From the NCBI RefSeq assembly GCF_030814815.1, contig NZ_JAUSVR010000010.1:1-64000 (forward strand): a DNA stretch of 64,000 bases, written 5' to 3'. The notes under the pieces were generated by a model. The model searched no databases, was not told where the DNA came from, and saw only the letters and a list, made by a program, of their open reading frames with translations. Positions 8,466-16,066 of this stretch are shown here, in pieces (the stretch's first letter is position 1; every line of letters starts with the position of its first letter). Source of the stretch: Ancylobacter amanitiformis. GTDB lineage: Bacteria; Pseudomonadota; Alphaproteobacteria; Rhizobiales; Xanthobacteraceae. Made by a program: the position numbers and the translations under genes.

Positions 8466-9307
8466 GCGCGATATTCGAGACGCTGGCGCAGCCCTTCCAG
8501 TTCGAGTTCATGCGCAACGCGCTGCTGATCTCGGTGCTGGTGGCGGTGCCGACCGCGCTGCTGTCGTGCTTCCTCGTGCTCAAGGGCTGGTCGCTGATGG
8601 GCGACGCGATCTCGCACGCCGTGCTGCCCGGCGTGGTGCTCGCCTATATCGCCGGCATTCCCCTGGCGGTGGGCGCGTTCTCGGCCGGCATGGTCTGCGC
8701 GCTCGCCACCGGCTTCCTGAAGGAGAACAGCCGGATCAAGCAGGACACCGTGATGGGGGTGGTGTTCTCCGGCATGTTCGGGCTCGGCATCGTGCTCTAC
8801 ACCAAGATCGAGACCGACATGCATCTCGACCACATATTGTTCGGCGACATGCTGGGCGTGGGCTGGGAGGACATTCTGGAGACCGGCATCATCGCCGCCA
8901 TCACCGCCGGCGTCATCGCGCTGAAATGGCGCGACCTGCTGCTGCACGCCTTCGATCCGGCGCAGGCCAAGGCCATCGGCCTGCCGGTGCGGGTGCTGCA
9001 TTACGGCCTGCTGTGCCTGCTCTCGCTCACCATCGTCGGCGCGTTGAAGGCGGTCGGCATCATTCTGGTGATCGCCATGCTGATCGCGCCGGGCGCCATT
9101 GCCTTCCTGCTGACCCGCACCTTCGGCGCGATGCTGGTGGCGGCCGTGGCCATCGCCACCACGTCATCGCTGGCGGGCGTCTATCTCAGCTTCTTCATCG
9201 ACAGCGCCCCGGCCCCTACCATCGTGCTGCTGATGAGCCTCGGTTTTGTCGGCGCCTTGGCGGTTTCAAGCCAAAAGGCGGTAACGGCAGATCGTCGGGA
9301 GGCGTGA
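8462..9307 (+). CDS. sitD: Manganese/iron ABC transporter permease SitD
   Basis: From the ATG at 8462 ([22 protein letters not shown]) the protein is 281 residues. It is a second ABC-3 family permease, clearly paralogous to SitC (LVLKGWSLMGDAISHAVLPGVVLAY). The reading frame extends further upstream, but the 4 bp overlap with sitC fixes the start. It closes the sit operon; after the stop there are about 110 bp before nasT. Confidence 0.93.
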   Translation: MSAIFETLAQPFQFEFMRNALLISVLVAVPTALLSCFLVLKGWSLMGDAISHAVLPGVVLAYIAGIPLAVGAFSAGMVCALATGFLKENSRIKQDTVMGVVFSGMFGLGIVLYTKIETDMHLDHILFGDMLGVGWEDILETGIIAAITAGVIALKWRDLLLHAFDPAQAKAIGLPVRVLHYGLLCLLSLTIVGALKAVGIILVIAMLIAPGAIAFLLTRTFGAMLVAAVAIATTSSLAGVYLSFFIDSAPAPTIVLLMSLGFVGALAVSSQKAVTADRREA

Positions 9308-9420
9308 ATGCGCCGCGCGCCAAGTGTGCGTCGCGACAGGTCGCCTGGCGTGAAGATTGCTTGCTTCGCCGCGAACCATTCCCTCGAACGTGGACCGTGG
9401 AATCAAACTTGCGCCAGGAC

Positions 9421-10011
9421 ATGACGAACGATCCCGGCCTGAAGATCGTCATCGTCGATGCAAGCCCGTTGCGGGCCGCGATCCTCGAAGCCGGGCTGCG
9501 CGAGGCCGGCTATCTCAACGTCATGCGGCTGGCGGAGCACAGCAATCTGCTCGCCCGGCTCCATGCCATCGACCCCGACGTGATCCTGATCGATCTCGAA
9601 GACCCCAGCCGCGACGTCGTCGAGCAGATGTTTCAGGTGTCACGCGAAGTGAAGCGGCCGGTCGCCATGTTCGTCGACCAGTCGGATTCCTCCACCATCG
9701 AGGCGGCGATCGAGGCCGGCGTTTCCGCCTATATCGTCGACGGACTGAAGAAGGAGCGGGTGCGACCGATCGTCGACATGACGATCAGCCGGTTCCGGGC
9801 GTTTTCGCGGCTGCGCGACGAGCTGGAGCAGACCCGCACCGCCCTTGAGGAGCGCAAGACGCTCGACCGGGCCAAGGGCATTCTCATGAAGATGAAGGGG
9901 TTCGACGAGGAGGCCGCTTACGCCTTGCTGCGCCGGACCGCGATGAACGAGAAGAAGCGCATGGTCGACATTGCCCAATCGGTGATCACGGCCGCGGACC
10001 TGTTCAAATGA
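9421..10011 (+). CDS. nasT: NasT-type response regulator with ANTAR RNA-binding domain
   Basis: Residues ~7-125 form a receiver-like domain (LKIVIVDASPLRAAILEAGL...VILIDLED), and the C-terminus (ALEERKTLDRAKGILMKMKG...AYALLRRTAMNEKKRMVDIA) is a typical ANTAR domain, which binds paired hexaloop RNA hairpins and causes antitermination. The protein is 196 residues, the NasT/AmiR length. The ATG at 9421 has AGGA too close upstream; in-frame GTG (9397) and TTG (9409) codons are alternatives. With the adjacent nasS it should switch on the downstream nrt/nir/nas genes when nitrate is present. Confidence 0.88.
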   Translation: MTNDPGLKIVIVDASPLRAAILEAGLREAGYLNVMRLAEHSNLLARLHAIDPDVILIDLEDPSRDVVEQMFQVSREVKRPVAMFVDQSDSSTIEAAIEAGVSAYIVDGLKKERVRPIVDMTISRFRAFSRLRDELEQTRTALEERKTLDRAKGILMKMKGFDEEAAYALLRRTAMNEKKRMVDIAQSVITAADLFK

Positions 10012-10024
10012 GAAGGTGCGCGTC

Positions 10025-11173
10025 ATGAGACGACTTGCCATCGGCTTCATCCCGCTGACCGACGCGGCCGTGCTGATCGCCGCCGCCGAACTGGGCTTTG
10101 CCACGACCGAAGGGCTGGAGATCGACCTGCATCGCGAGGTGTCCTGGGCCAATATTCGCGACAAGGTGAATGTCGGCCTGCTCGACGGCGCCCACATACT
10201 GGCGCCGCTCGCCATCGCCTCCAGCCTCGGGCTCGGCCATGTCCGCGTGCCGCTGGTGGCGCCCTTCGCGCTGAACCTGAACGGCAGCGCGATCACTCTT
10301 GCGCACCCGATCTACGAGGCGATGGAGGCGACCGGGCATGATCTGTCCTCCGGTCTCGGCGTGGCGCAGGCGCTGGGCGAGGTGGTGCGCGCGCGCGCCG
10401 CGCAGGGGCATGACCCGCTGACCTTCTCCACCGTCTACACCTTCTCCACCCACACCTACATGCTGCGGCATGTGCTGGCGGCGGGCGGGCTCGACCCCGA
10501 TCGCGATGTGCGCCTCGTGGTGGTGCCGCCGCCTTTCACGGTGGAGAGCCTGCGCAGCGGGCTAATTCACGGATTTTGCGTCGGCTCGCCCTGGAATGCG
10601 GTGGCGGTGGAAGCCGGCGTCGGGCGCATCGCGCTGCTCGGGCCGGAAATCTTCGGCTGGGCGCCGGAGAAGGTGCTGGGTGTGCATGCCCGCTTCGCCG
10701 AGGCGGAGCCGGACGTGCTGCGCCGGCTGGTGCGCGCGCTGCATGCCGCCGCGCTCTGGAGCGAGGCGGCGGCCAACCGTGCCGAACTGGCGCACCTATT
10801 GTCGGCCCCGGCGTTTCTCGGGCTGCCCGCCGAGGTGCTGGCGCGCATGCTGGAAGGCCGGCTGAACACCACGCAGGCCGGGCTGCCGCGCGAAAATCCC
10901 GACTTCCTCGTGCTGCATCGCGACGGCGCCAACCGGCCGGATGCCCGTCACGCCGCATGGATCTACGCGCAGATGGTGCGGGCGGGGCAGACGACCTATT
11001 CTCCCGACGATGCGCGGGAGGCCGGCGCAGTCTATCGCGCCGATGTCTATGACGATGCTCTCGGCATCGCGCCAGCCGGATCGTCGGTCGGCGACCCGGT
11101 GAAGACCTGCTTCGGCGAGGCGTTCCGGCCGGAAGATCTGGCGGATTATCTGGCGCGGGTGAAGCCGGCTTGA
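10025..11173 (+). CDS. nasS: NasS nitrate/nitrite sensor (cytoplasmic NrtA-like protein)
   Basis: The 382-residue protein is homologous to the nitrate-binding proteins NrtA/CmpA (GFIPLTDAAVLIAAAELGF, DGAHILAPLAIA, PPFTVESLRSG, CVGSPWN) but has no signal peptide, as expected for cytoplasmic NasS. In this family NasS binds and inhibits NasT, and nitrate or nitrite releases it. An AGAAGG site gives correct spacing to the ATG at 10025, 13 bp after nasT. The paralogous TAT-exported NrtA is encoded downstream, so sensing and transport versions of one fold sit in the same locus. Confidence 0.9.
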   Translation: MRRLAIGFIPLTDAAVLIAAAELGFATTEGLEIDLHREVSWANIRDKVNVGLLDGAHILAPLAIASSLGLGHVRVPLVAPFALNLNGSAITLAHPIYEAMEATGHDLSSGLGVAQALGEVVRARAAQGHDPLTFSTVYTFSTHTYMLRHVLAAGGLDPDRDVRLVVVPPPFTVESLRSGLIHGFCVGSPWNAVAVEAGVGRIALLGPEIFGWAPEKVLGVHARFAEAEPDVLRRLVRALHAAALWSEAAANRAELAHLLSAPAFLGLPAEVLARMLEGRLNTTQAGLPRENPDFLVLHRDGANRPDARHAAWIYAQMVRAGQTTYSPDDAREAGAVYRADVYDDALGIAPAGSSVGDPVKTCFGEAFRPEDLADYLARVKPA

Positions 11174-11225
11174 GGCGGGTGGAAAGTCCCGAAAGAGACT
11201 TGCCGGAATAGCGCCGCCAATCGTG

Positions 11226-11258
11226 CCGTCATGGCCGGGACAAGCCCGGCCGTGACGG
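11226..11258 (+). terminator. Stem-loop after nasS, probable terminator
   Basis: CCGTCATGGCCGGG pairs with CCCGGCCGTGACGG (one G-T wobble) around a short ACAAG-type loop, forming a very stable hairpin about 55 bp after the nasS stop. There is no U-tract. The sequence resembles a dispersed GGCCGGG-stem hairpin common in Hyphomicrobiales genomes, so it may be a repeat as well as a transcription boundary. Confidence 0.5.
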
Positions 11259-11309
11259 TCTGATCGTTGTTGGGTCCCGATCCGTCAGTCGTCGCCACCT
11301 CAACCATCT

Positions 11310-11321
11310 GCGCAATTGCGC
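11310..11321. promoter_or_regulatory. 12 bp palindrome upstream of the nrt promoter
   Basis: GCGCAATTGCGC is a perfect palindrome about 140 bp upstream of the sigma54-like promoter, a distance usual for enhancer-binding activators. It does not match the classical NtrC site (GCAC-N7-GTGC) well, so the protein that would bind it is unknown. Confidence 0.3.
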
Positions 11322-11458
11322 GCCACGTGATGCCTGACTTTGCGCCGCTCTCGCCAAGACGAGACGGCACTCACCGCCGGCAAGCGGTCACCGCCGAGGT
11401 CGCGCAAGTCTCTGGCATCAAATGATTTCCGAACCGGATTTGGAACGGCGCCAGAAAC

Positions 11459-11474
11459 TGGCACGGGTCTTGTA
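11459..11474 (+). promoter_or_regulatory. Sigma54-type -24/-12 promoter upstream of nrtA
   Basis: TGGCACG-GGTC-TTGTA matches the RpoN consensus TGGCACG-N4-TTGCA except for one base at the -12 GC (GT here), with exact spacing. It predicts a transcript starting near 11485 and hence a leader of about 180 nt before nrtA. Nitrogen assimilation operons are classical RpoN/NtrC targets. A GCCAG-AAA-CTGGC dyad (11450-11462) overlaps the -24 element. Confidence 0.6.
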
Positions 11475-11543
11475 TTAGATAGTTCTGCCGGTCGGCCAAC
11501 GATGACCCCGGCATTTTCATTTCGAAGCCCAGCGGTGGGTCCC

Positions 11544-11581
11544 CAGCAAAGATGCTGATTCCGCGACGGTTCAGCCCGTCG
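11544..11581 (+). promoter_or_regulatory. Leader hairpin pair, candidate NasT (ANTAR) target
   Basis: Two adjacent hairpins each have a six-base loop. CAGC/GCTG encloses AAAGAT, and CGACGG/CCGTCG encloses TTCAGC; six bases separate them. ANTAR proteins recognise two hexaloop hairpins with A at loop position 1 and G at position 4. The first loop fits; the second does not. The second stem competes with a possible pairing of GCGACG (11563-11568) with CGTCGC (11604-11609), as in an antitermination switch. No U-tract is visible, so this is tentative. Confidence 0.4.
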
Positions 11582-11663
11582 GGATCGGCACTTCTATGCG
11601 TTTCGTCGCCGCGTTGGCTTCCATGGCACGCGCGGCTTCTCGAAGACATCCGAGGGCTCAGCC

Positions 11664-13010
11664 ATGACATTTCGCATGCCAATCATCCGCCGTCATTCCG
11701 CCAAGGCCACATCCCCGGCCACGGGTATTTCCCGGCGCTCGCTGCTGAAATCCTCCGCCGCCACGCTGGCGACCGCCGCGCTGTTCGATGCCATCCACAT
11801 GGCGTTCCCCGGCGGCGTGCCGGACGCTCATGCCGCGACGCCGGAAACCACCAAGGCGGTGCTCGGCTACATCGCCCTGATGGATGCGGCGCCGCTGGTC
11901 ATCGCCAAGGAAAAGGGCCTGTTCGCCAAATATGGCGTGCCCGATGTCGAGGTGAACAAGCAGGCCTCCTGGGGCGCCACGCGCGACAATCTGGTGCTCG
12001 GGGGGGCGGCCAACGGCATTGACGGCGCCCATATCCTCTCGCCGATGCCCTACCTCATCTCGACCGGCAAGGTAACGCAGAACAGCGTGCCGACGCCGAT
12101 GTACATCCTCGCGCGGCTCAATCTCGACGCGCAGGCGATCTCGGTCTCCAATGACTACAAGGACCTCAACGTCACCGCCGACGCCTCGGCGCTGAAAGCC
12201 GCCTTTGCCGCCAAGAAGGCGGCCGGCAAGGAGGTCAAGGTCGCGATGACCTTCCCCGGTGGCACCCACGATCTCTGGCTGCGCTACTGGCTGGCGAGCG
12301 CCGGCATCGACCCTGACAAGGATGTCTCCACCATCGTGGTGCCGCCGCCGCAAATGGTGGCGAACATGAAGGTCGGCAACATGGACGCGTTCTGCGTCGG
12401 CGAGCCGTGGAACGAGCAACTGGTCAACCAGGGCATCGGCTTCACCGCCTGCACGACCGGCGAAATCTGGAAGCTCCACCCGGAAAAGGCGCTCGGCATG
12501 CGCGCCGACTTCGTCGACGCCAACCCCAACACCGCAAAGGCCATCGTGATGGCTGTCATGGAAGCCCAGCAATGGTGCGACCAGATGGGCAACAAGGAAG
12601 AAATGGCCACCATCGTCGGCAAGAGGCAATGGTTCAATGTCCCGGTCGCCGACATCATCGGCCGGGCGCGCGGCGACATCAATTACGGCAATGGCCGGGT
12701 GGTGAAGGGGTCCGACCAGTATATGCGATTCTGGGCCGACCACGCCTCCTACCCCTTCAAGAGCCATGACACCTGGTTCGTTACCGAGGACATCCGCTGG
12801 GGCAAGTTCGACCCGGCGATCGACGTGAAGGGCCTGGTCGACAAGGTCAACCGCGAGGACGTCTGGCGCGCCGCCGCCAAAGAGTTGGGCGTATCCGACG
12901 TGCCGGCGACGTCGTCGCGCGGCAAGGAGACCTTCTTCGACGGCAAGGTGTTCGATCCCGAAAACCCGGCCGCCTATCTCGCCAGCCTCGACATCAAGCG
13001 CGTGGCGTGA
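11664..13010 (+). CDS. nrtA: Nitrate ABC transporter substrate-binding protein NrtA
   Basis: The 448-residue protein carries a twin-arginine signal (SRRSLLKSSAATLATAALF, cleavage near DAHA/AT) and the NrtA/CmpA fold. Visible motifs are the GYIALMDAAPLVIAKEKGLF opening, the SWGATRDNLVLG and GAHILSP motifs, and the FCVGEPWNEQ segment near the ligand site. It delivers nitrate (and probably nitrite) to NrtB/NrtC at the inner membrane. It follows a ~490 bp leader region and is separated from nrtB by a strong hairpin, suggesting higher expression of the binding protein. Confidence 0.93.
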   Translation: MTFRMPIIRRHSAKATSPATGISRRSLLKSSAATLATAALFDAIHMAFPGGVPDAHAATPETTKAVLGYIALMDAAPLVIAKEKGLFAKYGVPDVEVNKQASWGATRDNLVLGGAANGIDGAHILSPMPYLISTGKVTQNSVPTPMYILARLNLDAQAISVSNDYKDLNVTADASALKAAFAAKKAAGKEVKVAMTFPGGTHDLWLRYWLASAGIDPDKDVSTIVVPPPQMVANMKVGNMDAFCVGEPWNEQLVNQGIGFTACTTGEIWKLHPEKALGMRADFVDANPNTAKAIVMAVMEAQQWCDQMGNKEEMATIVGKRQWFNVPVADIIGRARGDINYGNGRVVKGSDQYMRFWADHASYPFKSHDTWFVTEDIRWGKFDPAIDVKGLVDKVNREDVWRAAAKELGVSDVPATSSRGKETFFDGKVFDPENPAAYLASLDIKRVA

Positions 13011-13040
13011 GGCGCGTGATGGCGGCGAACCGTCCAGCGC

Positions 13041-13063
13041 GCCCTCTCCCTCAGGGAGAGGGC
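13041..13063 (+). other. Intra-operon stem-loop between nrtA and nrtB
   Basis: GCCCTCTCCC and GGGAGAGGGC form a perfect 10 bp stem with a TCA loop, without a U-tract. Such hairpins after binding-protein genes commonly stabilise the upstream mRNA or attenuate transcription, giving more binding protein than permease. Confidence 0.65.
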
Positions 13064-13108
13064 TCAGGGCCGCGTTTCATTTGATCCCCGTTGCTTGGGA
13101 GCTGATCC

Positions 13109-14002
13109 ATGTCCGTCTCCGTACTGAAAACCAAACCGGCCCAGCCTCCTCGTCAAAGCGCCGAGGTCGTGACGCTCGCCTTGCCGCGCAAGGCGGTGAA
13201 GCCCAGCCGCCTGCAGGCGATGGCGCATAGCCTCGCCGTCTCGGTGGTGCCGCCGACGATCGTCATCCTGCTGCTGCTCGGCTTCTGGGAACTGCTGTGC
13301 GGCGGACCCGGCGCGACGCTGCCGCCGCCTTCCACCATCTGGCAGGAATCCTACGACCTCATCGTCAACCCGTTCTTCGTCAACGGCTCGCAGGATATCG
13401 GCCTCGGCTGGCGGGTGCTGATCTCGCTGCAGCGGGTGGCGATCGGCTTCGGGCTGGCGGCGGTGGTCGGCATTCTCATGGGCGTGGTGATCGGGCAATC
13501 GGTGTGGGCGATGCGCGGGCTCGACCCGGTGTTCCAGGTGCTGCGCACCGTGCCGCCGCTGGCCTGGCTGCCGATCGCGCTCGCCGCGTTCCGCGATTCC
13601 AGCCCCTCGGCGATCTTCGTCATCTTCATCACCGCGATCTGGCCGGTGATCATCAACACGGCGGTCGGCGTGCGCAACATCCCGCAGGACTACCGCAACG
13701 TGGCGCTGGTGCTGCGGCTCAACGCGCTGGAATTCTTCGGCAAGATCATGCTGCCGGCGGCGGCGCCCTACATCTTCACCGGCCTGCGCATCGGCATCGG
13801 CCTGTCCTGGCTCGCCATCGTCGCGGCGGAAATGCTCACCGGCGGGGTCGGCATCGGCTTCTTCATCTGGGACGCGTGGAACTCCTCGCGCCTGTCCGAC
13901 ATCATCGTGGCGCTCGTCTATATCGGCGTGGTCGGGTTCATCCTCGACCGCGTCGTTGCCGGCATCGGCGCCTTCGTCACCCGTGGCACCCAAGCCGCGT
14001 GA
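13109..14002 (+). CDS. nrtB: Nitrate ABC transporter permease NrtB
   Basis: The 297-residue membrane protein has about six transmembrane helices and the permease EAA-type loop (RLNALEFFGKIMLPAAAPYIFTGLRIGIG) that contacts the ATPase. Similarity pattern and context (nrtA upstream, nrtC downstream) place it in the NrtB/SsuC/TauC family. The Pro-rich hydrophilic N-terminus of ~45 residues is cytoplasmic. Confidence 0.92.
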   Translation: MSVSVLKTKPAQPPRQSAEVVTLALPRKAVKPSRLQAMAHSLAVSVVPPTIVILLLLGFWELLCGGPGATLPPPSTIWQESYDLIVNPFFVNGSQDIGLGWRVLISLQRVAIGFGLAAVVGILMGVVIGQSVWAMRGLDPVFQVLRTVPPLAWLPIALAAFRDSSPSAIFVIFITAIWPVIINTAVGVRNIPQDYRNVALVLRLNALEFFGKIMLPAAAPYIFTGLRIGIGLSWLAIVAAEMLTGGVGIGFFIWDAWNSSRLSDIIVALVYIGVVGFILDRVVAGIGAFVTRGTQAA

Positions 14003-14025
14003 CCTTGCCGCCTGAGGAGGCTCCC

Positions 14026-14820
14026 ATGACCGCTTATCTCAAGCTCGACCACATCGACAAATCCTTCGCGCGCGGCGGCAGCACCACCGAAGTTCTGCGC
14101 GAGGTCTCGCTGGACATCGCCAAGGGCGAGTACATCTCGGTGATCGGCCATTCCGGCTGCGGCAAGTCCACGCTGCTCAACATCGTCGCCGGGCTGACGC
14201 CGGTGACCAATGGCGGCGTGATCCTCGAGGGGGTCGAGGTCAACAGCCCCGGCCCCGACCGCGCCGTGGTGTTCCAGAACCACTCGCTGCTGCCGTGGCT
14301 CAGCGTCTATGACAATGTGAAGCTGGCCGTCGACAAGGTGTTCTCCGGCGTCAAATCGCGCGCCGAGCGCCATGAGTGGTGCGTGCACAATCTCGATCTC
14401 GTGCAGATGGGCCATGCCAGGGACAGGCGCCCCTCGGAAATCTCCGGCGGCATGAAGCAGCGCGTCGGCATCGCCCGCGCGCTCGCCATGCAGCCCAAGG
14501 TGCTGCTGCTGGACGAGCCGTTCGGCGCGCTGGACGCGCTGACCCGCGCGCATCTGCAGGATTCCGTCATGCAGATCCATGCCAGCCTCGGCAACACCGT
14601 GATCATGATCACCCATGATGTCGACGAGGCGGTGCTGCTGTCCGACCGCATCGTGATGATGACCAACGGTCCCGCCGCCGGCATTGGCGACGTGCTCGAC
14701 GTGCCGATGGCGCGCCCGCGCCGCCGGCTCGAACTGGTCACCGACCCGGCCTATCTCAAATGCCGCGAGGCGGTGCTGAAGTTCCTCTATGAGCGCCACC
14801 GCTTCGTCGAAGCGGCGTGA
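14026..14820 (+). CDS. nrtC: Nitrate ABC transporter ATP-binding protein
   Basis: From the ATG at 14026, with GAGGAGG seven to eight bases upstream, the protein is 264 residues. It has Walker A (GHSGCGKST), signature (ISGGMKQRVGIARAL), Walker B (VLLLDEPFGALD) and the H-loop (ITHDVDEAV). It is a single-domain NrtD/TauB-like ATPase, lacking the NrtA-like regulatory C-terminal domain of cyanobacterial NrtC, so nitrate inhibition of transport through that domain is not expected. A longer upstream frame exists but is a shadow of nrtB. Confidence 0.92.
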   Translation: MTAYLKLDHIDKSFARGGSTTEVLREVSLDIAKGEYISVIGHSGCGKSTLLNIVAGLTPVTNGGVILEGVEVNSPGPDRAVVFQNHSLLPWLSVYDNVKLAVDKVFSGVKSRAERHEWCVHNLDLVQMGHARDRRPSEISGGMKQRVGIARALAMQPKVLLLDEPFGALDALTRAHLQDSVMQIHASLGNTVIMITHDVDEAVLLSDRIVMMTNGPAAGIGDVLDVPMARPRRRLELVTDPAYLKCREAVLKFLYERHRFVEAA

Positions 14821-14827
14821 GGGCGAC

Positions 14828-16066
14828 ATGAGCGAGCCCCTCATCGTCATCGGCAACGGCATGGCGGCCGCCAAGTTCTGCGAGGAACTGGCGAACCAGG
14901 GCCTCGGCCGCTACTCCGTGGCCGTGATCGGTGCCGAGCCGCACCTTGCCTATAATCGCGTGCTGCTGTCCTCGCTGCTCGCTGGCGAGGTCACGGCCGG
15001 CGACATCGAATTGCGCAGCCGCGACTGGTGGCGCGCACGCGGCGTCACGCTGATCTATGGGCGGCCGGCGATTTCCGTCGATACCGACCAGAATCGCGTG
15101 AACCTCGCGGACGGCTCGTCGCTGGGCTTCTCGAAGCTGGTGCTGGCGACCGGCTCGCACCCGATCCGCCTGCCGATCCCCGGCATGGAGCTTCCCGGCG
15201 TCATGACCTTCCGCGACATGGCGGATGTCGACGCGCTGCTCGCGGCCGCCAAGCCCGGCACGCGTGCCATCGTCATCGGCGGCGGCCTGCTCGGGCTGGA
15301 GGCTGCCACCGGCATAGCCGGGGCCGGCGTGCAGACCACCGTCATCCACCTGATGGACCGGCTGATGGAGCGCCAGCTCGACGCCCGCGCCGGTGCCCTG
15401 CTCAGACAAGCCGTCGAGGCACGCGGCATCGAGGTGTTGCTGGGCGCTTCCACCGCCGCCATCGCGGGCGAGGGGAGGGTCGAGGGCCTACGCCTCAGCG
15501 ATGGGCGCTTGCTGCTGGCCGATCTCGTCATCGTGGCCTGCGGCGTGCGGCCCAATGCCGATCTCGCCCGCGCCGCCGGGCTGGACTGCAATCGCGGCGT
15601 CATCGTCGACGATGGGTTGGCCACCAGCCATCCCGCCATCCACGCCATTGGCGAATGCGCCGAGCATCGCGGCCAGGTCTATGGTCTCGTCGAACCGGCC
15701 TATGAGCATGCCCGCGTGCTGGCGCGCCGCCTTTCCGGCAAGTCCGCCGCCTATGCCGGGAGCGTCACCGCGACCAACCTCAAGGTTTCCGGTGTCCATG
15801 TGTTCTCGGCCGGCGATTTTACCGGCGGGGAGGGCACGCAGGATATCGTGCTGTCCGATCCCGGCATCGGCCTCTATCGCCGCCTCATCCTGCGCCAGGA
15901 CGCCTCTGGCACAAGGCTGATCGGCGCGGTGCTGTTCGGCGACACTGCCGACGGCCTGTTCTACCTCGACCTTATCCGAACCGGTCGCGACATAGGCGGC
16001 GAGCGCGCCGACCTCGCCTTCGGTCCCAATCTCATGACCGATCTCAAAACCACGGAGGCCGCGTGA
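14828..16066 (+). CDS. FAD/NAD(P)-dependent oxidoreductase of nitrate assimilation (NirB N-terminus/NasC-like)
   Basis: The 412-residue protein has an FAD-binding GNGMAAAKFCEEL start, a second dinucleotide fold (VIGGGLLGLEAATGI) and the ATGSHP and GECAEHRGQVYGLVEPAYEHA segments shared with the N-terminal half of NirB. The siroheme half is absent. The likely role is passing electrons from NAD(P)H to the nitrate reductase NasA, like Klebsiella NasC, because nitrite reductase here has its own reductase partner encoded downstream. It begins 7 bp after nrtC and overlaps nirA by one base. Confidence 0.85.
   Translation: MSEPLIVIGNGMAAAKFCEELANQGLGRYSVAVIGAEPHLAYNRVLLSSLLAGEVTAGDIELRSRDWWRARGVTLIYGRPAISVDTDQNRVNLADGSSLGFSKLVLATGSHPIRLPIPGMELPGVMTFRDMADVDALLAAAKPGTRAIVIGGGLLGLEAATGIAGAGVQTTVIHLMDRLMERQLDARAGALLRQAVEARGIEVLLGASTAAIAGEGRVEGLRLSDGRLLLADLVIVACGVRPNADLARAAGLDCNRGVIVDDGLATSHPAIHAIGECAEHRGQVYGLVEPAYEHARVLARRLSGKSAAYAGSVTATNLKVSGVHVFSAGDFTGGEGTQDIVLSDPGIGLYRRLILRQDASGTRLIGAVLFGDTADGLFYLDLIRTGRDIGGERADLAFGPNLMTDLKTTEAA

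Noticed and set aside
8443-9420. Long N-terminal extension of nasT through sitD
   Set aside because: It is an out-of-frame shadow of sitD; receiver homology starts only after 9421.
11226-11258. A riboswitch after nasS
   Set aside because: It is a single GC-rich hairpin without conserved loops. A terminator or dispersed hairpin repeat is simpler.
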